Of a stretch of DNA of 64,000 nucleotides, positions 11,701 through 22,696 are shown piece after piece. The notes under the pieces are model-generated. The model did not search any database, was not told the origin of the DNA, and was given only the letters and a program-made list of their open reading frames with translations. Both the position numbers and the translations under genes were made by a program. The number at the start of each line of letters is the position of its first letter. Position 1 is the stretch's first letter. Where the stretch lies: NCBI GenBank assembly GCA_019915135.1, contig JAHLMK010000024.1, forward strand, positions 186,001 to 250,000, written 5' to 3'. Origin of the DNA: Strobilurus pachycystidiatus. Its lineage: Eukaryota; Basidiomycota; Agaricomycetes; Agaricales; Physalacriaceae.

Positions 11701-12082
11701 TCAAGACACCATCAGCAGCTTCGGCATTCCTTCTCTGACGGAGCGCTACGAATTCATACGCCAACTTGGCAACGTCTTCCTTGTTCGCCCCGATGTCCTC
11801 AAATCGTACATCACCGAGAATTATCTTGGCAGGATCGACCCCGCTCTTCTCAAACCGTACATAGCCCTTCGGAGCGATTACGGTCAGTTCGAGAAGGGCT
11901 TCATCGACGGGGACGATGTGACAACAGAGCTTGCGACGGAGGTCAAGAGCAGCCGATTTGCGCGGCTGAGTGTCATGATGAAGGATCTGGAAGGTATCAA
12001 GCTGAGCGAAGTGTCGATACCATCTATGCCCAGCCGTAGTAGCCTCGCGGGCGGCTTTGCCCTTCCGCGAGCATTCGGTTGA
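8772..12082 (+). CDS. SEC10: exocyst complex component SEC10
   Basis: Roughly ten or more exons. Recognisable blocks in order: GKFDVTEFVGSISEKLI, FDPKPFIRTFEAAVDKLIAV, a coiled-coil stretch (KTEQMEKGVRVSEREYSKK), YDIIDFYNQFSKGDTQRLDE, and a long helical C-terminal half ending SSLAGGFALPRAFG. SEC10 is a CATCHR-type helical subunit of the octameric exocyst, which tethers secretory vesicles to the plasma membrane at sites of polarised growth; in yeast it contacts SEC15. The start MARPRPP follows the 56-bp divergent gap. The first intron is ambiguous: family alignment favours VFK/GKFDV, which needs a GC donor (8850-8899, branch CTAAC), whereas a GT donor nine bases earlier would delete VFK. The second intron joins GGCC to CATTCGATCC cleanly. 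Confidence 0.9.
8850..8899 (+). other. candidate GC-AG intron in SEC10
   Basis: The intron would start AAG/GCATTG, has a textbook branch sequence CTAAC, and ends CTCAG (50 nt). It keeps the family-typical VFKGKFDV. A GT donor at 8841 in the same phase is the alternative. Confidence 0.45.
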
Positions 12083-12182
12083 TTCACTGGTCAAGACTCT
12101 AGCTCTCATATACGATACTCACATGTACTTATTTGAAGATTTTCGGAATATGCGGACCGTAAATTATTGTATTGTACCTCTA

Positions 12183-13406
12183 CTACTCTCCTCTGAATAC
12201 AGGCTTTCGTTTCTCTCTGAAGGCCTCGAGGGCCTCTCTTCGATCAGCTGTTGGGAGCAGGGTCTCGTATGATGCTCGCTCAAAGTCCAAGCCTGGTATT
12301 AGTGTCAGTAATGCGCTTTACCGGAGAAGAAAACTCTGCATCCGACCTGTCTCAAGAGGAAGATCCTCAGAACGTGAGATCGCCTGTTTTGCCGCTCGTA
12401 AAGCCAGTGGAGCTTTACTTCGTTAGCTGGGATTTCAAAACTGCTGAATAGTCGTCACACCATTTTGCGAGATAGCCTTCGCTAACACAAGAGCGCGGTC
12501 GAACGCCGTGTCTCTCGGTTCTGACACATAATCAATGAGGCCTAGTAACTTGAGCATTGAGTTTATGTGCTTTTGTAAGGGAGCCACAGACCCCATTCCA
12601 AGGCTTCGGCTGCGGTTAGCATGCGAGCGGTAAAGATCAGGTCCTTGGCCTTCGATACGCCAAGTAGACGGGTTGCTCGTTGGGTTCCACCTGCGCCGGG
12701 GATGATACCCAACTTCGCTAGGGGATAGATGAGCCAGGGACATAACAATCTACCGGTGCTCAATTACTTTCTGGTAAACCAATCTTGGTGACCTGGTTTC
12801 CTAGTGAATATATCCAGTCAGTAGTCGCCGACATGCAGGTCAGTTTTTGTACCTGCAACGCGTAAATCGCACGCCAAACTCAATTCCAATCCTCCGCCGA
12901 GTGCAGGACCGTCGATAGCTGCTATGGTGGGCATAGGAAGAGCCTCGAGTTGACCCAAAGCAGATCTGAGATCCACGAGGAACTTGGAGACTTGGCCAGG
13001 AGACATGGTCCGCCGTTCGATGAGATCTGCGCCAGCACAGAAGGCGTCTGGGGTAGTCGAACGTATCAATAGGACGCGTACACTGTACAAGCTTTGTTTG
13101 AGACAAAATCTGGAAGTAAATCTGGTGCATGCCTGTTGTCGAAATGAACTTGCTCGAGGCTGGCGCGGATCTCCTACAGTCGGCGTCAATGGTGGATAAT
13201 CGTTAGGGCTGATCGTTGATAGTGACCTGTAGCATTTGCATTGATATTGCGTTCTTGCTACTAGGTCTGTTGAGTGAGAGGCAGGTTACGCCCGGATGAG
13301 ACGGCAGTGCTTCCAGGTAAGCATGGGATCCAGAAGCAGTGGAGAGCATCGCGCGGCGCGGTAGGATGAGACGCGTCGTGCTGAGAAACATCCTTGCAGA
13401 CAACAT
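12183..13406 (-). CDS. mitochondrial enoyl-CoA hydratase, AUH-like
   Basis: A crotonase-fold protein from several exons. The N-terminus [18 protein letters not shown] is arginine-rich, hydroxylated and lacks acids, typical of a mitochondrial presequence. Then come [19 protein letters not shown], the CoA-binding region with [13 protein letters not shown], the oxyanion block [20 protein letters not shown], and [18 protein letters not shown], in which the glutamate of GLPET is the catalytic acid position. The tail [32 protein letters not shown] and [14 protein letters not shown] is characteristic of AUH, methylglutaconyl-CoA hydratase of leucine breakdown; a general enoyl-CoA hydratase is the alternative. 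The stop codon is at 12183-12185. The gene is convergent with SEC10, with only 100 bp between the two stop codons. Confidence 0.85.
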
Positions 13407-13858
13407 GGTCGTTCTGGCCAAGGTGCAATGCGGGGCAGATGCGGGGCACGATCCGGCAGTCACCTTCGGATGCAAATCCGATTGGCTCCCCGGGCATGGT
13501 GGGCAATACAATTATATGAATTACGAATAGCCAGGACGGAAGGACAGTGCGAAAGTGAAGACGGATCTCTGTCTTTTGAATCATTATGCAGTTGATATGC
13601 CGGTTGCATGCGACTGCTACACCGTCACGAAGTTGGCTGTCGAATAGGACGCGGTAATTTCCAAAAGCAGCGCGCCGCACTTTGACCAGAACCAAATTCG
13701 TCCAAAGCGCGCCTTGCTCATCGTCGACTTGATTTGCGCCATACACACTTCTCTCCTCCACAAATACTACTCTGAAGAGCACCTTCCACCCTCTCACACC
13801 GCTCCGACGCGTTCGTACCGTGTTGTGCTCCGTATTCTTCCTAGCGCGCCATCCTGAC
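13407..13858. promoter_or_regulatory. divergent intergenic region
   Basis: About 450 bp separate the AUH-like start (13406, minus) from the coiled-coil gene start (13859, plus). It must carry both promoters. I see no clear TATA box and no gene. Confidence 0.4.
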
Positions 13859-15191
13859 ATGGACCACCAAGTCGACGAGTTGACGGCTACGCTCCAGAGC
13901 GAGCGCGCCAAAATTGAGCGCCTCGAGACAGAGAATCGCGCCCTTTCTGCACAGGTTCAACAACTGCGCGCGCAGAGAGATCTTCTTCGCCGTCGCCTGA
14001 GACAGCAGCCCAACGAGGTCGCTGCTGAACGCGACGCCCTGTCGCGGAAGCTAAACCACGCCATAAAGCTAATTTCTTCGCTTCTTTTGAATCCCGCCTA
14101 TGTGGTAATATAAGCTTTTCCTTCATGCGGTAGATCTTGACGCGTTATCAGGACCCGTTACTGGAATCAGACGACGATTCTGACGCCGATCCCCTTGATG
14201 AGCTCGCAGGGGACCTCGCCGCTCTGCAAGACGACGAGATACAGCTTGACTCGGATACGACTGGGCAAGCAGGACCTTCGAAGACGGTCGACACCGTCGA
14301 CACCTCAAGCTTGCCATCTCCGCCAATATCCCATGTGGGACCGACTCGCATGTCGTCTTCTTCGACAGATAGCGCTGGTTTTCATGACTTTCGAGTCTAT
14401 TTTGCCGACAGACAGCCTCGCCCTATCGAGGACTGCAAGGGTCCGTATCGTTTGAGTGACTTGTGCAAAAGATTGGGCTTTGATGATGATAAGGTGCGGT
14501 TCTTCAGCTTGATGCGCATTCATCGGATTGAAGAGTCTTCAGACGATGGAGTTGAATGAGTGACTTTGTTTCTTCTTTCAGCATTTGAGGTTTGATTGAT
14601 GTATAATGGCAGTCTGTGTACGGCGGCAGACTTGCATCCCAGAATTTGCGTCGCGCGGAAAGATATCCTCTTCTTGTATCATCCAATTATCTTGGAGGCA
14701 GACCTCGGCGAGGAGACGATGACCTACTTTGTGGATTGGGGAAAGGATCTGATTGTCGACAGACTGGAAGAGCACATTTTGGGCCTGCCGAAAGGCAAAG
14801 CTTTCCACATATTTGTGCAGCCGAGCAACAAGGTAAGACTTATTGTTTCTGGGAGATGTCAAACCAATTGAAATTGCACAGCTCCACCGATGGTACTACT
14901 ATGGTGCTCACCAGGTGGAAGTGATGGACACCGAGTCGTTGGACATATGGGCCCAGTTGTTGAATGACGACGAGGTGGGTTACAGCTTTTTGAGTGAGCA
15001 GGATTTGACAGTGTTGGTAGCACAAAGCTGCCATTGTCAAACACCTAGAGACTCGGAGCCAGATGGGCGACGTCGGTGTGGAAGGCAAAATCGAGACTTG
15101 TGCCCTGGTGCAGATAGCGTTGGAGATCATTGCAGGGCCGGACAAGAGGGCGAGCCAGAAGATGGCGAAGAAGCTCGAGCCAAGAACCTAG
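13859..15191 (+). CDS. coiled-coil protein, probable DUF6697 domain
   Basis: The spliced frame opens MDHQVDELTATLQSERAK and continues as a leucine-heptad coiled coil to about residue 65. After an intron (acceptor at 14133) comes an acidic, serine-rich linker (LLESDDDSDADPLDELAG). A folded C-terminal region follows: FHDFRVYFADRQPRPIEDCK, LSDLCKRLGFDDDKVRF, then DLHPRICVARKDILFLYHP, FHIFVQPSNK and HRWYYYGAHQVEVM. The last intron joins LLNDDE to HKAAIVKHLETRSQMGD, and the protein ends MAKKLEPRT at 15191. The C-terminal pattern resembles DUF6697, a basidiomycete domain of unknown function; I hold this assignment loosely. Nothing in the sequence indicates an enzymatic activity. Confidence 0.6.
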
Positions 15192-15474
15192 ATTCGAATC
15201 GTAGTGATTGTTATTCAATGAAAGTGATAAACGGGCTATTGACCGTTGAGATGAGATTGAGTCAACGGAGCGGATCCGGAAGCGTGCTTGTTTGATCCTG
15301 ATTAGATCGTTTCTGTGGATACGGGTTTATGTAACCGGCAATGGCAGGCAATCGTGTCCTTCAACTTCAAGTGTCAATTGTCCCTTGCATTCATCATCTT
15401 TGTCCACCTATCCGTCTTTCTCTTCCGCTTCATTGGCTCTCTTGTCTGGACTGGCGTCAGCCAGCTGGGACTGC

Positions 15475-17091
15475 ATGTTGCACACCACGTCCGGACCTTT
15501 TCTCTTCTTCATCGCTTTCCTTGTTCTTCTGGCCCCGTTTTCAATGCTTACGCCGGTGGCGGCGCGGGATGTACATCGCTTGCGGCGGCGGCCAGCTCTT
15601 GGGGCCAGACAGGACTCCAACAGCACGCAGAGCGACGTGTCGTCGGCGTCGTCGCAGCCGTCGGCCTTGGATGGCCAAAATAGTCCTGCGAGCAGCACAG
15701 GCAGTACTTCTCAGTCCATCTCTGTGGCACCACAGGAAGCGACGGCATCCTTGAGCTCATTATCCACCACCTCCGACTTGACTACCCAGAGCACGGTGGA
15801 GACATCCTCTATTCAGAGCACGACGACGACATCCACAACTTCATCTTTCAGTCCGACGGAGGAGTTCGTGACCTCGTCAAGCACGGCTGTCGAGAGCTCC
15901 GCCGCGACTTCATCCTCCCTGAGTACCTCCTCCTCGAGTTTGCCAACGAGCACCTTCTCGACCACCGCCGTGACTACCTCGTCCTCAGTGTTCACCACGT
16001 ATGGCACTTGTTCCTTTCATCTATCTACGTTCCTTGATATGTCTAACATTTGCCCGCATACAGGTCATCCTCTGCCGTGACGTTTAGTTCCACTCAGACG
16101 ACGACGAGGTCTCGATCCTCATCGGTCCCCGTCCTGAACATCAACACAAGTGCCGCGTCGGACAACGAACCTGTAACCACGCTGAGGGTCTCAGTCCCTG
16201 CCTCGAGCATCGTGGTTCAGATATCGAGCACCATTGAGCCTAGCTCCACGGCTTCTGCTGCCATTGGAGGTTCCTCCTCGCAACACAGGCTGAGGTACGT
16301 GTCATTGAAAGGCCGTCTCATCTTGATCTAATTCTCCCTTGCTACCAGCTTCTGGGCTAATAAGTCAGCTGGTGCGTATATCGTGCGTTTCCACATGCTC
16401 TCAATCAATCTGACTCTCTGTTCCAGTTGCAGGCACCTTCACAGTTGTCGGGCTCGTCGTATTGGCAGTCTTTATTGGCATTGTGATGTTCATTATCCGG
16501 ATGCGCCGTAGACCCTCATACAACGATGATATTGTCTATCCGGTGTCTGACAAGACATGGTCGCCCGAACCAGCGTTGCGAAGCACTTCCCCTGATCCGA
16601 GCCTTTCAGAGCCGCCCATGGACGCTCACGCCCAGCGCGAGCCCTTTGCCAACAACTACCCTGCACCGCAGTTCATCCCCAGTCCTGGAAATTACTACAA
16701 TACCGACGCGTCACGTCCGTATGTTCAAAACAACCAGGCGGAGTACAACCCCAGCCAGTATTACGACCCGGAACTGTCACACACCTATGGACCAGGATCG
16801 ACCCCGGACATAATCTATAACTACGCAGCCGACGTCGACAAGCAATATCCAGTTTATTCCGAAGCCACCGCAGGTAGAAGCATGCCAGCGGCGACGTCGT
16901 CCAGCCGCCTGTCACCATCCCAACCTTCATCATCATCATCGTCTTCTCCGCACCCGCGATACTCCAATCCCTTCAAGGACACCGTCACAGGACTGGCCGT
17001 CCCGAATGAACCCGTTGACCGGGATTCTGTAGCCGCCTCGTCGATAGATTCGTTCTATGGTGGCAAGTCTGCTCCTGGTGTAGCACTATAA
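15475..17091 (+). CDS. mucin-like single-pass surface protein
   Basis: The protein starts with a hydrophobic signal peptide (FLFFIAFLVLLAPFSMLTPV). About 230 residues of serine/threonine-rich sequence follow, for example SSFSPTEEFVTSSSTAVESS, and would be heavily O-glycosylated outside the cell. One clear transmembrane helix (FTVVGLVVLAVFIGIVMFII) is followed by RMRRR as stop-transfer. The cytoplasmic tail of about 190 residues is rich in proline, tyrosine, asparagine and serine (YNPSQYYDPELSHTYGPG). This layout is that of yeast-type cell wall integrity sensors (Mid2/Wsc), but no WSC cysteine domain is present, so the sensor role is inference. Two or three short introns lie before the membrane helix, where the frame changes. 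Confidence 0.65.
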
Positions 17092-17397
17092 CATATAATA
17101 TGTATAGGGTCTGTTGACAGGTTTGTCAAGTCCTCCTTCTATGATAGTGCTGTGAAGGCTTACATTCTTTTGAAAGACACAATAGAACATCAATTGTACT
17201 CATCCAACTGATCAACTCTCTTCGACTTCGTGTTGTTATCACCCGCAATTGTTTATTGTTAAACTTAGTTTTTATTTGATATCATCAAGCTACGAACAAT
17301 CTGCTTCGTGAAATGAACGTTGATTCCAGAGTGCTACTTGTGTGTGATGTGATGAACGTTGTACAATTTAATGATCCTACGGTCGCTCTACCATCCC
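17092..17397. other. convergent 3' intergenic region
   Basis: AT-rich gap between two converging genes. It should hold both polyadenylation regions; no gene is visible. Confidence 0.5.
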
Positions 17398-18839
17398 CGG
17401 GCTGCAAAGTCGGCCAAAGTGGCTTGCGCCAACTCAGCCATCGTAGACTTCTTGACTCCAAGGATACGGCCCTCTTTCGTAGAATCATATTTGATCATAT
17501 ATGTAGCATCCTTATTGGATCCCGGGACGCCCTTTTGTAGTCTGGTCGACGGGATGGGCGACGGTGAGAGCGAATTAGCGACGTCGACTAAGAAACCATC
17601 TCAGTACCAAACAAGTGCTGCACGTTAGGATGTGTACTCACGCCAATCTTGCCAAACGAAATGACCTGCGGAAACAATAATTCGCTCGCCCCCAGCGGCT
17701 TCCTTCTCGAGAGCCCGAACATGGGCCTCGCCAAGGTCACGTACATCGATCCAGCACGAGCCTTGGAGCAAGGCTGAAGGCGTACTCTCCGCCTTCACCA
17801 CCACGTCGTACCACTGTTTAGCGGAGGTGTTCAACGAATCTGGACTCGATACCTCGTGGATTACAGGCTGGGGAGACATGGTCAATGGGTATGCAAACCA
17901 CAGTAAATGTCATCACTATAACTTACACCAAAGACCTATAACCATGGATGCACTTCAGTTATAAGACCATTTCATTAGATGTAAACTTACGAATGGTGGG
18001 TTGAGACAGACCAGATCCCACTTGATTTCAGACTTATGCTCGTTGTAGAAATCCCAGGCAGCTATGAGAGATAAATGAGTTGCAATTCATTATCAGGTGG
18101 AAGCAGACGAACCTCGCTCAGCAAGTGTCTTCGAAGCGCGATACATGGAGGCAGGAGAAGCTTTGGCCCCCAGTTCTTCGACCTCTTTCGGTGACTGCTC
18201 ATTCCAATTGACTTCGGAGAATGTGCGAGGTTTGTCTTCGACTTGAAGCACGGAAGCGCTGGAGGAGGTCACAACAATCCGTTGAACGGAAGATCTAGGC
18301 AAGCGTGTCAGTCCACTCTCAAGCCATGTTATGACAAGCAGCGTGCGTACCCGTATTTCAGAGCACTGGCCAGCATTCCCACAGTGCCCTTGACGGCAGG
18401 ACCGATGAGTTCTAAGTGAGGGTGAGATAATGACTCGGATACACGGATAGCATTGTTGACGACTGGTGGATTTCCGCTTACCTTGGGGATCCTTAGCAGC
18501 GAAGTGGAACGGTGAAGCAGTGTGTTCAATCGCGTCTACGCCTTTGACAGCCTCATCAAATGCGCCATCCTAAACGAGTATCGAACTATCAATCAAAACG
18601 CCTAGAGCATCATAGCGATGTAGATTGACCTTTGTGATGTCCTCGACAACAACAATCTCAAGTTTATCGCCGTAAGACTTGAACGTCTCAATAAGATGCT
18701 TGCCCTTCTCAGCACTGCGAACGGTGCCCCGAACGGCGTAGCCGCGTTCGAGCAGAGTGCGGACGACCCACACGGCGATGTAGCCATTGGCTCCGGAGAC
18801 AAGGACTTTGGCAGTAGAGTTCGGGGTAATGGCGGGCAT
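17398..18839 (-). CDS. extended SDR reductase (DFR/GRE2-like)
   Basis: The N-terminus carries the dinucleotide motif VLVSGANGYIAVWVVRTLL and RGTVRSAEKG, the latter arginine pair favouring NADPH. Further blocks: DEAVKGVDAIEHTASPFHF, the serine region IVVTSSSASVL, the catalytic YRASK motif (ASMYRASKTLAER), LNPPFVFGP, and CWIDVRDLGEAHVRALEKE. The protein ends in AELAQATLADFAARGW with its stop at 17398-17400. These features define the dihydroflavonol-4-reductase/ketoreductase/GRE2 group, which reduces aldehydes and ketones; the substrate cannot be told. Six or so short introns interrupt the gene. A decayed relative lies 280 bp upstream (19113-19360), so the gene has a history of tandem duplication. 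Confidence 0.85.
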
Positions 18840-18865
18840 GGTGGTATGAGAGAAGATAGAGAAGT

Positions 18866-18932
18866 CTTAGTGATTGAGCGTGCTTAAAAAAGAATTGAAA
18901 GTGCTTAGTGATTGAGCGTCTTAGTGATTGAG
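18866..18932. repeat. three direct copies of CTTAGTGATTGAG
   Basis: Copies lie at 18866-18878, 18904-18916 and 18920-18932; the first two extend to CTTAGTGATTGAGCG. They are just upstream of the reductase start codon (minus strand), so they could be promoter elements or a slippage product. Confidence 0.75.
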
Positions 18933-19112
18933 ATAACGGATGGTCCGATGAGCATTGAGCTGTGATTCGATCGGCTATCATCGGCTTTGGCTCGGCGCGG
19001 ACAACGGACCGAGCTCCGTTCTGGCTCATTTCTCCAGACTCCCCACTGCAGCCCCACTGCCACTGCCAGGCAAAATCGCCGCCGAAATCGGTGCATAAAT
19101 CAGTGAGCACAT

Positions 19113-19360
19113 ACATACCTTTCGGATCCTTGGCGTGGACGGGCGAATCCATCTGCTAAAATGTGTCAACACCATTGACTGCCTCGTCAAAAAAGCTTTC
19201 CTGCCTACGGAGTCTCGATGATTAGAAAGTCACAGTGGTTTACAACTATTTCTGGCTTGTCGCTATGTCTATTGCTTGTAAGTGTCTGAGGGTGTTGGTC
19301 CTTCTCTTCACTGCGAACAGTCCCCAGTTGCATTATAGCCGCGTTCGAGGAACTCTCTTG
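19113..19360 (-). pseudogene. relic of a duplicated SDR reductase gene
   Basis: Read on the minus strand, three blocks match the intact neighbour in the same order. LERGY (19335-19349) is followed after a frame change by GTVRSEEKDQH and PEIVV, against GTVRSAEKGKH and LEIVV in the intact gene. Then DEAVNGVDTF, a TAG stop (19156-19158), and MDSPVHAKDPK, against DEAVKGVDAI, a glutamate, and TASPFHFAAKDPQ. A splice donor (AAG/GTATGT) survives at the same place as in the intact gene. With at least one frameshift, one stop and no recognisable 5' or 3' ends, the copy cannot be functional. Confidence 0.8.
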
Positions 19361-19643
19361 TTGCATAGAGGTGGAGGCGCGGGCAGGTACAGTATTGGCA
19401 TGAATGAGATAGTTCTCACAATGTTCTATGGTGATCATGACATGATAGAAGGGAACAACCAAGTTCTGTACCCCGTAATTCACGAACCGTATCAGACCAA
19501 TCATCCTCGCCATGATGTAGGCCACGGCGATAAGAGTCTGCAAAGACTAGAGGTAGTTGTGATTGAGACCGTGCAAGAGACCTGTCACGTAGGTCGTAGG
19601 TCTTACGGTGAATATCTAGATTGAGTAGGGATACACTTGCGCA

Positions 19644-21105
19644 TTAATCGGTGTTAGTAGACGTAGCGGTGTGGGCCTCCTGCCCCGATTTTGGTTGTTC
19701 AGGAGGATCTGTGAACACAGTGAATATGCCCTCGAATCGTCTATCCCAAGCCACTTCTGCCGAGGGCTTGACGATCTCCCAACCAGCAACAGCATGCCTC
19801 CACTTCTTCTCCTTCTTCATCCTCTCCGCACTGAGCTCGACCTCTGTCGGAGGTGGGTACCTAACCTCGTCCTTTGTAGGTTCCCGGACGTTCCTTGCCA
19901 GCTCACGCGCCGTGGCAAGCTTCGCCGGTAGCTCTTCATAGTACTTTCTCCGTTGGCGCTCAATCTCCTTCTCCGTCCCGCTCAGCGACTTCTTGTAGTA
20001 ATCCTCCGAGTGCTTGTCGAAATCCAGGTCCGATTTGGAACGCTCTGAGCCAGGAGAAACGTCATCGAAAAGACTGATCGCGGAAGGCGCTGGCGACTCA
20101 AATGGACGTGTCTCCTTCATGATGAGGCGGTAAGCGGCCTCAGCACCAGATTTGACAAACTGGCGCCTGTTGAAGAAGTCGTACAGCATGAGAGGAATGA
20201 GTTTGAAGCCGATGTAGTCCGTGAAGGAGACGAAAAGGATGGGAGGCAGGACGGGGATGGAAGAGGGCATTGCGGGATCTTCAAACTGAGTTGTAGCCAG
20301 CTTGGGGGATGTTTGCTGGAGAGAGTTGTAGAAGGACGCGTTGTATGTTTGGGCAGGAGATGCAGCGCCCTCTTCCACCGGGTCCACTTCGTCGAAGCGT
20401 CCGTCATCTGCCAGTGCGCGAGCCAGAACCTCGTCGGCGTCCACCTTTGCGGGGGACTCTGTCCAACCACGCTTGAGTCCATGCATGAACTCCTTCCAGG
20501 TCGGGCGGCCGACAATGACGATGCCGCCGTCGAGCTCCTGCTGGCGTAGGACCTCCTTAGAGCGGAACTCGTATGCTGGCGGCATTGCGGCAGCTGGTCC
20601 TTCTCGCTCCCAGCCAAGTTCTAGCCGGCGACGCTTTTTGACTTCGTCTGCTATTCGATTGGCAAGGTCGCCGTGTTTCTGGCCGGTGACCATGTCGAAG
20701 TCTACCGCAGCAGCGACGAATATTGGCTGCCAAAGGCATAAGTCGAGGAAGAGACAGCGTGGAACGACGGACCTTGACGTACTTGCGAAAGTATTTCATG
20801 CACTGGTCGTAATCTTCGTCCCCAGGCCATTTACTTCCGTAGACGGTCACCTTGCGCGGCCATCCCAGGTGGTCCGACGTCTCTTCCGAGAGGTGTTTGA
20901 CCTTGTCAATGTACTCCTGCTTGATCCTTTTGCACTCTCGGCGGTCGTGAATGTACAGGCCAAGAATGGACGACGTGACAGACAAAAAGATGAGGGTGTT
21001 CCGCGAGGGCACCTTCAGCTTTTTAGTTATCCATGAGATACCCGTGACGTCGAGGGCGGGATTGCTCGGCGGAGGCGGCGCTGGTGGCGTTCCCGACGCG
21101 CTCAT
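19644..21105 (-). CDS. TIM54: mitochondrial inner membrane translocase subunit TIM54
   Basis: Two main exons. Residues 1-20 are alanine/proline-rich (MSASGTPPAPPPPSNPALDV), then VTGISWITKKLKVPSRNT and a single membrane helix (LIFLSVTSSILGLYIHD). The conserved block KHLSEETSDHLGWPRKVTVY and SKWPGDEDYDQCMKYFRKYV is diagnostic of TIM54. Further on, FVSFTDYIGFKLIPLMLYDF, RRKYYEELPAKLATARELAR and WEIVKPSAEVAWDRRFEGI follow. TIM54 is a subunit of the TIM22 complex that inserts carrier proteins into the inner membrane. An intron lies between about 20776 and 20726. I used MSASG at 21105; six codons upstream another in-frame ATG exists. The long plus-strand frame at 20341-21036 is only the antisense shadow of this gene. 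Confidence 0.9.
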
Positions 21106-21327
21106 CGGCAAATGAGCATGCAAGTCGACTGGAAAAAAGCAAGTTATGCACCCAAAACGGCAAGCAACGGAGGTGCATCCGGATTCCGAGATGTGCCTGC
21201 CGGGCGCCGCATCGTCTCTTACATAACAAACTGAGCTCTACGCTAAATTGCCAGGCCGCTAGCATTGTGAACGGGATATTACTGAATAAGATACACTCTT
21301 GCTTTCTACATCGATCTTCCATCTCAA

Positions 21328-22464
21328 CTACTTTGGCATTTGGATCTTCAAGCTAAAGTCGATGTGCTGCACTGACTGATGTACGACGCTCGTGCTCAGA
21401 ATATCAATCTCTGCAAGACCATGTTAGAGTCATGTATATCGCGAGGGAATGTCAATCAAACCATTGATAGCCCTCTCTTGCAGATTGCTCTCCGTGATGT
21501 TTCCGCTTGTCTCGAACTGGAACGTCCGCTTGCCATTCCACTTTTCCTTGAGAGTCGTGGCGACGCGAACAAGCTCCGCACCCTCGATGTTGTCGAGCAT
21601 GATAATGTTCGCGCCAGCCGCGATGGCCTCGTCAGCTTCGGCTTCAGACTGAACCTCGACATCGAGTAGGAGAGAGAAGCCGCCCACTTCGCGTGCTTGT
21701 TCAATGGCGGCGGTTATAGATCCTAGTCGAGGACATAAGATGACGGTAGTGAACTTGCTAACAAAGATGAGAGCGCACCAGAGGACCAGATGTGGTTATC
21801 CTTGAGCATGATCATGCTTGACAAATCGTGTCGGTGAGGGTCAATACCCCCGACGAGCATGCCATACTTTTCGACGAGACGGAAACCTTGGAAGAGAGAT
21901 GAGGCTTGTGGTCTGTGCGCAACGCGACGAACGGACTGACCTGGAGTGGTCTTCCTAGTCCCCGCGATGATCCCTTTGAACCCGTAGCCACGAGCAAGAT
22001 CCTTGATCGTCTTGGATCTATCACGCATCATAAGGCTGGGATACCACCGGGCTAAAGCTGCGTACCTCGTCGCAATACCGCTGCATCGTGCAAGCAGATT
22101 CAGAGCGACACGCTCGCCGAGGAGGAGATGCCTGGCCTTGCCGCGCACAGTCGCGACATGCTTGACGGGCTCGAACGTGTCTCCCTCCTTAACGTGCCAT
22201 TCGACTCTGCCCGGGCATCGTTAGACATCGCCTGATAGCACCACGGCATTCGACGCACTGACAGCCCAGCTGCGTGAATACCTCTGTGAAGAACGGGCAT
22301 CCGGCGAGGACGGCGGTCATCTTGCCCTTACCAAGCAAGTGCGCCTCCCGCTCGACCTCCCCGACGACGTATCCACCGTAGTCGAACGAGGGCGTGTCCT
22401 CCGCAAGCCAGGCAGTGACCTGCGGCTTCCAACTGGGCGGCAAAAGATGTGCGTAGCTGGGCAT
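21328..22464 (-). CDS. BNA6: nicotinate-nucleotide pyrophosphorylase (QPRTase)
   Basis: Quinolinate phosphoribosyltransferase converts quinolinic acid and PRPP to nicotinate mononucleotide, CO2 and pyrophosphate in de novo NAD synthesis. The start [13 protein letters not shown] leads to [12 protein letters not shown]. The catalytic core is clear: [96 protein letters not shown] and FETSGNIT. The spliced C-terminus reads [20 protein letters not shown], where EIDILS is the expected end of the barrel, and the protein stops at 21328-21330. Introns are 50-70 nt; one splits the [15 protein letters not shown] block. The next gene on this strand, TIM54, starts about 220 bp downstream. Confidence 0.92.
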
Positions 22465-22696
22465 GACGATCTCGAATGATGGCGAGGCTGAAACAAGGGT
22501 CCGAAAATCACAGAGACAAGATGCCGGAAATCTTTTCCGATTTTTCGTGTCGACTTCACGCACACAGTACAACAAGATGTACATGTACATAACAAGAAAA
22601 GTCTATGAGTCCGAAGGTATGTATGTACACATGGCCTAAATAATTGTGTGTCCATATACCGACTAAAAGAGGGATGAATCGAGTCCAGAGAGTAAT

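Noticed and set aside
20341..21036. 231-codon plus-strand frame
   Set aside because: It is the antisense of TIM54, whose coding frame is firmly supported.
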